Source of the DNA: Lachnospiraceae bacterium
GTDB lineage: Bacteria; Bacillota; Clostridia; Lachnospirales; Lachnospiraceae
Direction of reading: 5' to 3'
Length of the DNA: 17,726 bases
Assembly (NCBI GenBank): GCA_003535955.1
Contig: DPZM01000058.1
Location: 371 to 18,096 of the forward strand
The notes below the pieces were generated by a model. That model was not told the origin of the DNA. It did no database searches and saw only the letters and a list, made by a program, of their open reading frames with translations. The translations under genes and the position numbers were made by a program. Within the stretch, counting starts at the first letter, position 1; each line of letters begins with the position of its first letter. Positions 7,855 through 14,951 of this stretch are shown piece by piece.

Positions 7855-9169
7855 ACTTTTTCTTCTTGGCAAGCAAAATCTTACGCATTGTCTTTATACT
7901 CTGTGTAAGCTGACGCTTGGCCGGGCAGATATAGCTGCAGCAGCCGCATTCACAGCATTCCATCCCGTTATATTTAAGGAATTTCTCTTCATTTCCGTTC
8001 TCGGCATAATCCGCGAGTCTTGCCGGTATTACCCTTCCCGGACACACATCGACGCATCTTCCGCAGTTGATGCAGGCACTCGGTTCGTACTCCGCCACCT
8101 CGTCCTTTGTGAAACAGGTTACGGCGGATGAGGTCTTGATTATGGGAACATCCAGATCAAACATCGCAAATCCCATCATGGGACCGCCGGATATGATCTT
8201 CTCGGGAGTTACCTTAAAACCGCCCGATGCCTCAATAAGCTGCCTGACATTGCTTCCTATCGGAACAAGATAATTCTGCGGATTCCTTATGGCATCGCCT
8301 GTCACGGTCACGATCCTCTCTGTAAGGGGACGCTTCTCTATGATCGCATGATATATGGCAACCACCGTATCCACGTTATTTACTATACATCCCGCATCGG
8401 CAGGCAGCATTGATGAATTGATCGCCCTCTTTGTTGTTGCATATATAAGCTGACGCTCAGCTCCCTGCGGGTACTTGGTCTTAAGTGTCTTGACCGTGAT
8501 CCTCGGTTCATTCTCGGTAAGCTCCTTAAGGTTCCTTATGCATTCAGGCTTGTTATCTTCAACCGCAAGGATCCCCTCCGCATGATCAAAGAGGCAGAGG
8601 ATGATCTTAAGACCGGCTACAAGCTTGTCCGGTTCCTCAAGCATGCGCCTGTAATCCGATGTCAGATAAGGCTCACATTCCGAGCAGTTGACTATACAAT
8701 AGTATATCTTATCGGGATCCTTGGGAGACAGCTTCACATGTGTCGGAAATCCTGCCCCGCCCATTCCGACTATTCCCGCAAGCTTGACCGCATCGATCAC
8801 ATCCTGCTTGGTACAGTCATTAATATCCTTTACGTGAAGAGGTTCCGCCGCTTCATAGAGCCCGTCATTATCGATCATTATCGACTCAACCATATCGCCT
8901 GTGGCAACCCTGTGCTTACCGATCGACTTAACCGTTCCCGAAACGGATGAATAGATATTGGCAGAAACAAACCCTCCGGCCTCAGCTATCATCTGACCGC
9001 ATAATACCCTGTCGCCCTTTGCCACCAAAGGCTTGGCAGGTGCGCCGATGTGCTGAGACAGTGGGAAAACCATTTCACCCTCAGGCATGAACCGCAGTAT
9101 CGCCTTGTCCTTGCTCAGTTCCTTGCCCTCATTGGGATGAACCCCGCCCTTAAATGTTAAACCAGACAT
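7853..9169 (-). CDS. rnfC: Rnf complex NADH-binding iron-sulfur subunit RnfC
   Basis: Peripheral cytoplasmic subunit that passes electrons to NAD+. The 438 residues show the N-terminal RnfC barrel-sandwich region (GGVHPNEGKE, 8-17), a glycine-rich nucleotide/FMN loop GIVGMGGAGFPTHVK (132-146), the NCSECEPYL motif (161-169), KYPQGAERQL (232-241), an SLBB-like region (about 255-320) and two C-terminal [4Fe-4S] motifs at C366/369/372/376 and C405/408/411/415. C406 and C410 are additional cysteines. The start has a GAGGTGG binding site. It follows the CmpB-like gene by 24 bases with no terminator, so the rnf operon may be read from the promoter upstream of that gene. Confidence 0.96.
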   Translation of the reverse strand: MSGLTFKGGVHPNEGKELSKDKAILRFMPEGEMVFPLSQHIGAPAKPLVAKGDRVLCGQMIAEAGGFVSANIYSSVSGTVKSIGKHRVATGDMVESIMIDNDGLYEAAEPLHVKDINDCTKQDVIDAVKLAGIVGMGGAGFPTHVKLSPKDPDKIYYCIVNCSECEPYLTSDYRRMLEEPDKLVAGLKIILCLFDHAEGILAVEDNKPECIRNLKELTENEPRITVKTLKTKYPQGAERQLIYATTKRAINSSMLPADAGCIVNNVDTVVAIYHAIIEKRPLTERIVTVTGDAIRNPQNYLVPIGSNVRQLIEASGGFKVTPEKIISGGPMMGFAMFDLDVPIIKTSSAVTCFTKDEVAEYEPSACINCGRCVDVCPGRVIPARLADYAENGNEEKFLKYNGMECCECGCCSYICPAKRQLTQSIKTMRKILLAKKKK

Positions 9170-9193
9170 AAGACCACCTCTTATATATGTATT

Positions 9194-10114
9194 CTAATTT
9201 TTGGAATCGTCACCGTGTTCTTTTGACTCTTCCTGTATCTTTCTGAAATGATTTCTGGAAGTCATCCTGGGATATGCCCGAAGGATACGGCCCTGCAGGA
9301 GGCTGTTCCAGGATCTGCCGAGAGTTGCCTTGCTCACATGCTCTCCGAACCTTGTCTGCAGCTCACCGGCATATTTCGATCCAACCGTCACTATCCTGTC
9401 CTTCCATATGGCCTGTACCACCTCAAGGCGCTTGCTGTAGCGTTTAATGTAATTGGCTTCCTTGAGCTTAAGCCTTAAGGCCCCCATCCTGTTCTTAAGC
9501 TCTTCACCTTCTGAGTAGAGCCTTGTCGACCTTATATACTCCTCTATTCCGTCAAGCAGGGCATCCATCTTCTCAAGCTGCCTTGATACATCAACTGCAG
9601 CTATGGTAGCCATGACAAAGTCAGCCAGATAAATGCCGGCAGCGACCGTTATCAGTATGTGTCCCACCCTCTCGGAAAAAAAACCTATGATCCTGTCCGC
9701 GAAAGGTAAGATGATATTAAAGAGAAGAAGGGATACGAACCCCCAGGCCAGAGAGGACTTTAAACATATCCTGCCCTTGTAGTTAAACCTCTCTTCGGTA
9801 TAATCCCACCAGCTTGTATGAAAGAGGGCTTCCATAACAGTTGCGGTAACATATTCAAGTGTAGTTGTGAATACGATCGCGAGCAGAAAGAGGAGAATAT
9901 AATTATGGCTGAAGGGACGAAGCGTGAGGGTCATGAAGACACCGCCTACTCCGTATATTGTACACAGGGGACCGGTCACATAGCCCCTGTTCACAATCCT
10001 CTTCTCCATTACGGATACGTAAAAGCTTTCCCATATCCATCCCATGAAGGAAAAGATAAGCATATAACACAAAATATGATACACCGGTACACCGGCGATC
10101 GGTAGGTCCCACAT
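9194..10114 (-). CDS. CmpB-like membrane protein (putative ABC-transporter type IV family, PF06541)
   Basis: Function unknown. The 306 residues resemble the Firmicutes family labelled 'putative ABC transporter permease' (CmpB). There are about five N-terminal hydrophobic segments, with MGWIWESFYVS and the NRGYVTGPLCTIYGVG region (residues 42-57) as the recognisable signature, and then a ~135-residue soluble, charged, probably helical C-terminal part (about 172-306). No ABC ATPase or binding protein lies nearby, so a transporter role is not supported by context. An AGGGAG binding site precedes the ATG, and a promoter candidate lies at 10157-10185. It heads the rnf operon with a short gap to rnfC; whether it works with Rnf or only shares the transcript cannot be told. 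Confidence 0.75.
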   Translation of the reverse strand: MWDLPIAGVPVYHILCYMLIFSFMGWIWESFYVSVMEKRIVNRGYVTGPLCTIYGVGGVFMTLTLRPFSHNYILLFLLAIVFTTTLEYVTATVMEALFHTSWWDYTEERFNYKGRICLKSSLAWGFVSLLLFNIILPFADRIIGFFSERVGHILITVAAGIYLADFVMATIAAVDVSRQLEKMDALLDGIEEYIRSTRLYSEGEELKNRMGALRLKLKEANYIKRYSKRLEVVQAIWKDRIVTVGSKYAGELQTRFGEHVSKATLGRSWNSLLQGRILRAYPRMTSRNHFRKIQEESKEHGDDSKN

Positions 10115-10135
10115 AATACTCCCTGTTCACCCGAC

Positions 10136-10164
10136 TTTAATTTTATCGTTTTATATAGTATACT
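10136..10164 (+). promoter_or_regulatory. Candidate promoter for the YprB-like nuclease gene
   Basis: On the plus strand TTTAAT (10136-10141) and TATACT (10159-10164) are separated by 17 bases. The -10 is good (5 of 6) and the -35 weak (3 of 6). The start would be near 10171, about 30 bases before the ATG at 10202. The -10 overlaps the minus-strand -10 through the palindrome AGTATACT (10157-10164). Confidence 0.35.
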
Positions 10165-10185
10165 AAATTAGTGAAAACTATACAA
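10157..10185 (-). promoter_or_regulatory. Candidate promoter for the CmpB-like gene and rnf operon
   Basis: On the minus strand TTGTAT (10180-10185) and TATACT (10157-10162) are separated by 17 bases. The -10 matches 5 of 6 consensus positions and the -35 only 3 of 6. The transcript would begin near 10150, giving a leader of about 36 bases before the ATG at 10114. It is the only good candidate seen upstream of rnfC. It shares the symmetric AGTATACT core with a divergent candidate on the plus strand. Confidence 0.45.
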
Positions 10186-10201
10186 GAATAAGGCAAAAAA
10201 G

Positions 10202-11296
10202 ATGCAGATATTTACTGATTTTTTCCCGAACATCCATCCGGGTTATCCAATTGAAAAGCTGGCACCCCTTGATAAGATACTCTTTATCGATATTGAGACA
10301 ACAGGACTCTCAAGAGAGCTGACCGACCTCTACCTTATAGGCTGCGGCTACTTTACGGGTGACTGTTACAACACCATACAGTGGTTTGCCGATTCGCCGG
10401 ATGATGAGCCCGGTATACTTAACGCCTTCAATGATTTTGTAAGCGGGCGTTTCACCCTCCTTATCCACTACAACGGCAATCACTTCGACATCCCTTACCT
10501 TAAGGCCAAGGCCATGAAGCATTCACTCGCTCTTCCCTTTGATAAGATGGATGCTCTGGATATCTACTGTGAGCTCAAGCCCTACAAGAAGCTTCTTGGC
10601 TTAACATCCTTAAGGCAGCGGGCCGTTGAGGAGCTGCTTATGATAAACTCCGACGATCCATATTCAGGCAAGGACCTTATAAACGTTTACGGCAGGTATG
10701 TAAACAATCCCTCGGACAGCCTTCTCAAACCTCTTATCTATCACAACAGTGAGGATTTAAAGGGAATGGCATATATACTTCCGGCCCTTTATTATACCGA
10801 TTTAAAGGACTTAAGACTCGAATATGTATCATATGGGATACATGAATATAATGATTACTCGGATGTTAAGCACCGGGAGCTCCTGGTTACATATTCCCAC
10901 AATCTGAAGCTTCCCGCAGGTTTTAACTGCAGGGAAGGAGACATCATGCTTCATGTCGGTCCGGAGGGCAAGGCCACATTGAGGCTTCCCATCATCGAAA
11001 CAACTCTTAAGCAATTTTATCCGGACCATAAGAACTACTATTATCTCCCGGCCGAAGACACCTGTATATTTAAGTCTGCAGCACATGGGGTACCCGCGCA
11101 GAGGCGTGAGAACGCAAAAAAAGAGACCTGCTATACCAGGCACAGCGGTCTCTTTATTCCTGTATTAGCCGGATCGGCATCACCGATCCTTAAAAGCGAT
11201 TATTCCTCAAAGGAGCTCTATACCCCCTTCATCGAGGATAAGTGTCCGTCACTTCTTATGGATTTAGGACTTAAGATCGTAGCTCACATCCTCTAG
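10202..11296 (+). CDS. RNase H-like (YprB-type) exonuclease domain protein
   Basis: Putative metal-dependent exonuclease of the YprB / RNase_H_2 group; its substrate is not known. The 364 residues contain an N-terminal DEDD-type nuclease domain (about 24-198). D30 and E32 are in the first motif (LFIDIETTGL), D96 is in NGNHFDIPYL, D120 in the ALDIYCE region, and H181/D185 in YHNSEDLKGMA. The rest (about 205-364) is a C-terminal region I do not recognise. The ATG at 10202 follows AAGG by about 8 bases. The gene is divergent from the CmpB-like gene and ends one base from the cheR stop on the other strand. Its 3' part contains a hairpin that acts as a terminator for the opposite strand, encoding residues around NAKKETC. 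Confidence 0.82.
   Translation: MQIFTDFFPNIHPGYPIEKLAPLDKILFIDIETTGLSRELTDLYLIGCGYFTGDCYNTIQWFADSPDDEPGILNAFNDFVSGRFTLLIHYNGNHFDIPYLKAKAMKHSLALPFDKMDALDIYCELKPYKKLLGLTSLRQRAVEELLMINSDDPYSGKDLINVYGRYVNNPSDSLLKPLIYHNSEDLKGMAYILPALYYTDLKDLRLEYVSYGIHEYNDYSDVKHRELLVTYSHNLKLPAGFNCREGDIMLHVGPEGKATLRLPIIETTLKQFYPDHKNYYYLPAEDTCIFKSAAHGVPAQRRENAKKETCYTRHSGLFIPVLAGSASPILKSDYSSKELYTPFIEDKCPSLLMDLGLKIVAHIL
11116..11155 (-). terminator. Rho-independent terminator of the cheR operon, inside the nuclease gene
   Basis: On the minus strand a hairpin with 9-bp perfect arms AAAGAGACC / GGTCTCTTT (11147-11155 and 11120-11128), extended past a one-base bulge by three more pairs, is followed by an unbroken run of T (plus-strand A run 11116-11122). 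This is a textbook intrinsic terminator for transcripts leaving cheR, about 140 bases past its stop. It lies wholly within the coding sequence of the plus-strand nuclease gene. In the plus direction the trailing sequence (TTTATT) is much weaker. Confidence 0.8.
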
Positions 11297-11297
11297 A

Positions 11298-12074
11298 TCA
11301 GGCTTTCTGGTAGAAGAAGGAATTACGCCTGTTGTAACCGAAATCCTTATGGTTAACGATCTGTTCCGTACTTCCGATGAAGAGAAGCCCTTCCTTCACA
11401 AGCGACTGATTAAACTTCTTATATATCTCATCCTTGGCTTCATCGGTGAAGTAGATCAGCACATTCCTGCACACTATGAAATGGCATCCTGTAGGATACG
11501 GATCCTTAAGAAGATTGTGTTCCTTGAACTCAACCCTGCTCTTTATTTCATCACTGATCTTATATGATGTACCTATCTGGGTAAAGTACTTCTTCTTAAA
11601 ATCATCTGGCACGCCTGCGATTGACTTCGCATTGTAAAGACCTGTCTTGGCCTGGGCAATAACCTGTTTATCAAGATCGGTCGCTGTGATCTTGATCTGA
11701 TTGAGAGGTATATGTCTCGAGAAGGCCATTACAAGCGAATACGGCTCATCACCTGTCGAGCAGGCTGCGCTCCATATCTTTAAGTTCTTGCCATACCTCT
11801 TGATCATCTCGGGGATGAAGGTCTTATCCAATAATTCCCACTGATCCGTGTTCCTGTAGAATTCCGACACATTGATCGTAAGATAATTCACAAACTCATC
11901 AAATAAAGCCTTATCAGTCTTGAGAGTCTTGACAAAATCATCATAGCCGCTGATCTTGTGCTTATTGATGAGGGTATCGATCCTTCTCTTCATCTGCTTC
12001 TCTTTGTAAGCAGTAAGATCGATCGTTGTCATCTTATATATTGCGTCTTCAAATTGCTCGTAAGTTAATGCCAT
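11298..12074 (-). CDS. cheR: CheR-type protein-glutamate O-methyltransferase
   Basis: S-adenosylmethionine-dependent methyltransferase that, in chemotaxis, methylates glutamates of receptor proteins. The 258 residues are typical in length: an N-terminal helical CheR domain (about 1-75) and a catalytic domain (about 85-258). Motifs include NVSEFYRN (68-75), the SAM loop WSAACSTGDEPYSL (101-114), ATDLD (130-134), CRNVLIYF (207-214) and GSTEQ near the end. No receptor, cheB, cheA or flagellar gene is in view. It starts 3 bases after the S1 gene stop; its GAGGAG binding site (12081-12086) is formed by the last two Glu codons of that gene, so the pair is probably translationally coupled. A target other than chemoreceptors is possible. 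Confidence 0.92.
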   Translation of the reverse strand: MALTYEQFEDAIYKMTTIDLTAYKEKQMKRRIDTLINKHKISGYDDFVKTLKTDKALFDEFVNYLTINVSEFYRNTDQWELLDKTFIPEMIKRYGKNLKIWSAACSTGDEPYSLVMAFSRHIPLNQIKITATDLDKQVIAQAKTGLYNAKSIAGVPDDFKKKYFTQIGTSYKISDEIKSRVEFKEHNLLKDPYPTGCHFIVCRNVLIYFTDEAKDEIYKKFNQSLVKEGLLFIGSTEQIVNHKDFGYNRRNSFFYQKA

Positions 12075-12077
12075 TTT

Positions 12078-13259
12078 TTACTCCTCGCTCTCTGAATTTT
12101 CGCTCTCCGTTTCTGCCTCTGCCTCAGTTCTCTCTATTTCAGCTTCAATATCTACAGATGCATACTCCGCATCGTCATCTGTCTTAACTTCTTCTTCAGC
12201 CTTCTCAGGCTCAAACATTGCCTTAACGCTCAAGCTTATCTTCTTGTCCTCGGGCTTGAAATCAACGATCTTGGCCGTGACCTCATCGCCTACCTTGAGT
12301 ACATCCGAAGGCTTCTCGATATGCTCCCTGGATATCTGGGATACATGAAGAAGAGCATCAATACCGGGCTCAAGTTCAACAAACGCACCAAAGTCCGTCA
12401 TCCTTGCCACCTTACCTGTCACTACCGTTCCGATGCTGTACTTGTTCTCTGCATCATTCCAGGGATTGGACTCAGCAAACTTAAGTGACAGAGCGATCTT
12501 GGTCTCTGATATATCCTTTATAAGAACCTTGAGCTCCTGACCGGGCTTAAATACCTTCTTGGGATTCTCAACACGTCCCCATGAAATCTCGGAGATGTGA
12601 AGAAGTCCGTCTGCTCCGCCAAGGTCTACAAACACACCGAAATCGGTAACGTTCTTAACAACACCGTCAACAACATCACCCGGATGAATCTTCTCGAAGA
12701 GCTCCTTCTGCTTCTGCATACGCTCAGCCATGAGAAGCCTCTTCCTGTCACCGATGATCCTTCTTCTTCTGGGATTGAACTCGGTGATAACAAACTCAAT
12801 CTCCTGTCCGAGATACTTGGACAGGTCTTTCTCGTATGAATCCGAAACAAGACTCGCGGGAATGAATACCCTTGACTCTTCAACAACCACAGACAGACCG
12901 CCCTCAAGTATCTGAGCGACTGTAGCCTTAAGAACCTCCCCGTTGTTGAATGCTTCTTCAAGCCTCTTATTGCCCTTGTCGGCTGCAAGCCTCTTATAGG
13001 TAAGGAGAACCTGTCCGTCTCCGTCATTTACCTTTAAGACCTTAGCCTCCATCGTGTCACCTACATTAACGCAGGTAGTAAGATCAAGGTTAGGTGTATT
13101 TGAATATTCGTTTCTGGTTATGATACCATCGGACTTGTATCCTATGTTAAGGATTATCTCATCAGGCTTAACATCGATGACCGTACCTTCAACTACCTCT
13201 CCGTTATGTATTGTTTTAAGTGATGCTTCCAACATCTGTTCAAAAGTTTGCTCTGACAT
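12078..13259 (-). CDS. rpsA: S1 RNA-binding domain protein (30S ribosomal protein S1-like)
   Basis: RNA-binding protein expected to help mRNA engage the 30S subunit. The 393 residues contain four S1 (OB-fold) repeats at about 18-90, 106-176, 192-261 and 277-347. Repeats 3 and 4 are the best conserved (VTDFGVFVDLGGADGLLHIS; MTDFGAFVELEPGIDALLHVS). The last ~45 residues are a strongly acidic Glu/Asp tail. Four repeats rather than the six of E. coli is usual for Firmicutes. The ATG at 13259 lies inside the 3' end of ispH (20-base overlap in another frame) behind a perfect AGGAGG. In many Clostridia this domain set is fused to IspH; here the two are separate proteins. Confidence 0.9.
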   Translation of the reverse strand: MSEQTFEQMLEASLKTIHNGEVVEGTVIDVKPDEIILNIGYKSDGIITRNEYSNTPNLDLTTCVNVGDTMEAKVLKVNDGDGQVLLTYKRLAADKGNKRLEEAFNNGEVLKATVAQILEGGLSVVVEESRVFIPASLVSDSYEKDLSKYLGQEIEFVITEFNPRRRRIIGDRKRLLMAERMQKQKELFEKIHPGDVVDGVVKNVTDFGVFVDLGGADGLLHISEISWGRVENPKKVFKPGQELKVLIKDISETKIALSLKFAESNPWNDAENKYSIGTVVTGKVARMTDFGAFVELEPGIDALLHVSQISREHIEKPSDVLKVGDEVTAKIVDFKPEDKKISLSVKAMFEPEKAEEEVKTDDDAEYASVDIEAEIERTEAEAETESENSESEE

Positions 13260-14085
13260 AGCTTTGAACCTCCTGAATTATTTTTTTTGGGGTGGAAGCC
13301 CCCGCTGTAATACCAACACTTTTAATGGATTTGAAGTTAAGTACCAAGTCATCCAGTGTCTGTATGTATTGCGTGTTTTTACATTCACGCCTACATATCT
13401 CAAACAATTTCTGCGTATTCGAGCTGCCCGCTCCGCCGATAACTATCATGGCATCTACGTTGGAAGCGATCCTCTTAGCCTCCGTCTGACGCTCCTCCGT
13501 AGCATTGCATATCGTATTGGCAACACTAACATAATAACCTTTTTTATTGAAAATTTCAACTAATTCTTGAAATTTGTTCTTATTGAAGGTAGTCTGTGAA
13601 ACCACACATATTTCACGTTCCTTATCGATCGTGAAATCAGCCGCTTCATCTTCGGTCTCGATAACGGAACAATCACCGGTAACATAGCTTACGATCCCCT
13701 CAACCTCGGGATGTCTGGGACTTCCTATAACGATAATGTATTTCCCTTCCCTGCTCATGCTTTCCACTATCCCGTGAATCTTCTTTACGAAGGGACATGT
13801 GGCATCAATAACCTCCAGCCCCTGCTTCTTTATGATGTCAAATATCTCTTTTTTCACACCGTGAGACCGTATGATTATCGTGCCTTCCCTGATATTTTTA
13901 AGGTCTTCCACGGAATCTATGACTTTGACACCCCGCCCCGCCAGTTCCGAAACCACCTGCTCATTATGGATGATGGGCCCGTATGTATATATGTTTCTGC
14001 CCGAATCCAGCTGTTCATAGACTGAATCCACTGCCCGCTTTACTCCGAAGCAGAATCCCGAATTCTTAGCTGTTATTATTTCCAT
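13240..14085 (-). CDS. ispH: 4-hydroxy-3-methylbut-2-enyl diphosphate reductase
   Basis: Last enzyme of the MEP pathway; reduces HMBPP to isopentenyl and dimethylallyl diphosphate using a [4Fe-4S] centre. The 281 residues hold the three cluster cysteines C12 (FCFGVKRAV), C97 (DATCPFV) and C193 (NTICNATEERQ). Substrate-binding residues are H40, H75 (SHGV), H125 and E127 (RHPEVEG), the SQTT motif (163-166), SSN (221-223) and S264 (AGASTP). The ATG at 14085 has an AGAGGA site upstream. The gene lies between a repeat-filled gap after cmk and the overlapping S1 gene. Its end codes the S1 ribosome binding site. The electron source could be ferredoxin or flavodoxin. Confidence 0.97.
   Translation of the reverse strand: MEIITAKNSGFCFGVKRAVDSVYEQLDSGRNIYTYGPIIHNEQVVSELAGRGVKVIDSVEDLKNIREGTIIIRSHGVKKEIFDIIKKQGLEVIDATCPFVKKIHGIVESMSREGKYIIVIGSPRHPEVEGIVSYVTGDCSVIETEDEAADFTIDKEREICVVSQTTFNKNKFQELVEIFNKKGYYVSVANTICNATEERQTEAKRIASNVDAMIVIGGAGSSNTQKLFEICRRECKNTQYIQTLDDLVLNFKSIKSVGITAGASTPKKIIQEVQSYVRANF
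13269..13274 (-). promoter_or_regulatory. Ribosome binding site for the S1 gene, inside ispH
   Basis: A perfect AGGAGG on the minus strand, 9 bases before the S1 ATG at 13259, encoded within the Gln-Glu-Val codons near the ispH C-terminus. It supports independent initiation of the S1 protein rather than an unrecognised frameshift fusion. Confidence 0.8.
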
Positions 14086-14108
14086 ACATTCCTCTTATTT
14101 TCCGCCAT

Positions 14109-14212
14109 ATATCTCCCGGCTTCCAGAGTCCCAGTCTTCTTCAGTTCTCCCGGCTTCTTCATATCTCCCGGCTTCCAGAGTCCCAGGCTTCTTCAGTTCT
14201 CCCGGCTTCCCC
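14109..14212. repeat. 52-bp tandem direct repeat, two copies
   Basis: Bases 14109-14160 and 14161-14212 are two head-to-tail 52-base copies that differ at three positions by direct comparison. Each copy contains the 12-mer TCTCCCGGCTTC twice, so this motif occurs four times (14112, 14146, 14164, 14198). The block is pyrimidine-rich on the plus strand, so it is purine-rich in the cmk-ispH transcript. It fills more than half of the 193-base gap between cmk and ispH. No terminator or promoter was recognised in it. Confidence 0.9.
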
Positions 14213-14220
14213 TCCCAGGG

Positions 14221-14295
14221 TGCTAAACATCCAGTGGATGTTTGTTTAGCACGGACCGCAGCGAAGCGAAGACAGCTGTCAGCGAAGCTGACTGA
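14221..14295. repeat. Palindrome-rich element overlapping the cmk stop codon
   Basis: Three inverted structures in series: a hairpin with arms TGCTAAACATCC (14221-14232) and GGATGTTTGTTTAGCA (14236-14251), 12 pairs with a four-base bulge; the perfect 10-base palindrome GACAGCTGTC (14271-14280); and TCAGC-GAA-GCTGA (14279-14291). The motif GCGAAGC recurs between them. The last structure lies within the final codons and stop of cmk. The ensemble looks like a dispersed intergenic element rather than a simple terminator, as no T run follows in the direction of transcription. Confidence 0.6.
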
Positions 14296-14938
14296 TGAGG
14301 TCTCTTATGGCATCCACAACCTCATCAACGCTCATATCCGAGGTATCGACAACGACAGCATCATCCGCCTTCTTAAGCGGTGATATCTCCCTCGTCATGT
14401 CCCTCTCATCTCTCTCCCTGATCTCATTTTCGATAACGCCAAGATCACATTCTTCACCCTTTAACTTAAGTTCGTCATACCTTCTCTTTGCCCTCACCGC
14501 GCTTGACGCGGTAAGAAATATCTTGACCTCGGCATCCGGGAGTACCACGGTTCCTATATCCCTCCCGTCCATTACAACATCCTCGGTGGCAGCAAGCTTC
14601 TGCTGAAGGGCAACAAGCTTCTGCCTCACCTTACCGTTGACGGAACTAGCCGAAGCCATATTTGAGACCTCCTGAGTTCTTATAAGTCCGTTAACATTCT
14701 CTCCGTTTAATATGACATTCTGCTCACCGTCGATATATTTTATCGTGATATCAGCATTCTCACATGCACTTTCTATACCGGCCTTATCATCAGCCGATAT
14801 TCCCTGCCTCAAAAGATACAGGGCCATCGCCCTATACATCGCTCCTGTATCAACATAGATGTATCCCGATTCCCCAGCCAGTCTCTTAGCTATCGTACTC
14901 TTGCCTGCACCCGCAGGTCCGTCTATTGCTATCTGCAT
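14279..14938 (-). CDS. cmk: Cytidylate kinase
   Basis: Phosphorylates CMP and dCMP with ATP in the cytosol. With the start at 14938 the protein is 219 residues, beginning MQIAIDG; the P-loop GPAGAGKST spans 7-15. Further family motifs are VDTGAMYRAMA, the NMASASS region, MDGRDIGTVVLPDA and the RAKRRYDEL lid. An in-frame ATG at 14953 would add MRGEK, but AGGAG lies about 6 bases before 14938 and 14953 falls in the upstream inverted repeat, so the inner start is preferred. The C-terminal Gln-Leu-Arg-stop is coded by the edge of a palindromic element. The gene sits between two repeat blocks in the flavoprotein-cmk-ispH-S1 order common in Clostridia. Confidence 0.96.
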   Translation of the reverse strand: MQIAIDGPAGAGKSTIAKRLAGESGYIYVDTGAMYRAMALYLLRQGISADDKAGIESACENADITIKYIDGEQNVILNGENVNGLIRTQEVSNMASASSVNGKVRQKLVALQQKLAATEDVVMDGRDIGTVVLPDAEVKIFLTASSAVRAKRRYDELKLKGEECDLGVIENEIRERDERDMTREISPLKKADDAVVVDTSDMSVDEVVDAIRDLISQLR

Positions 14939-14951
14939 TTTTTCTCCTCTC

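Noticed and set aside
14086..14278. CRISPR-like array between cmk and ispH
   Set aside because: The repeats are contiguous tandem copies without regular unique spacers, only two units exist, and there are no cas genes.
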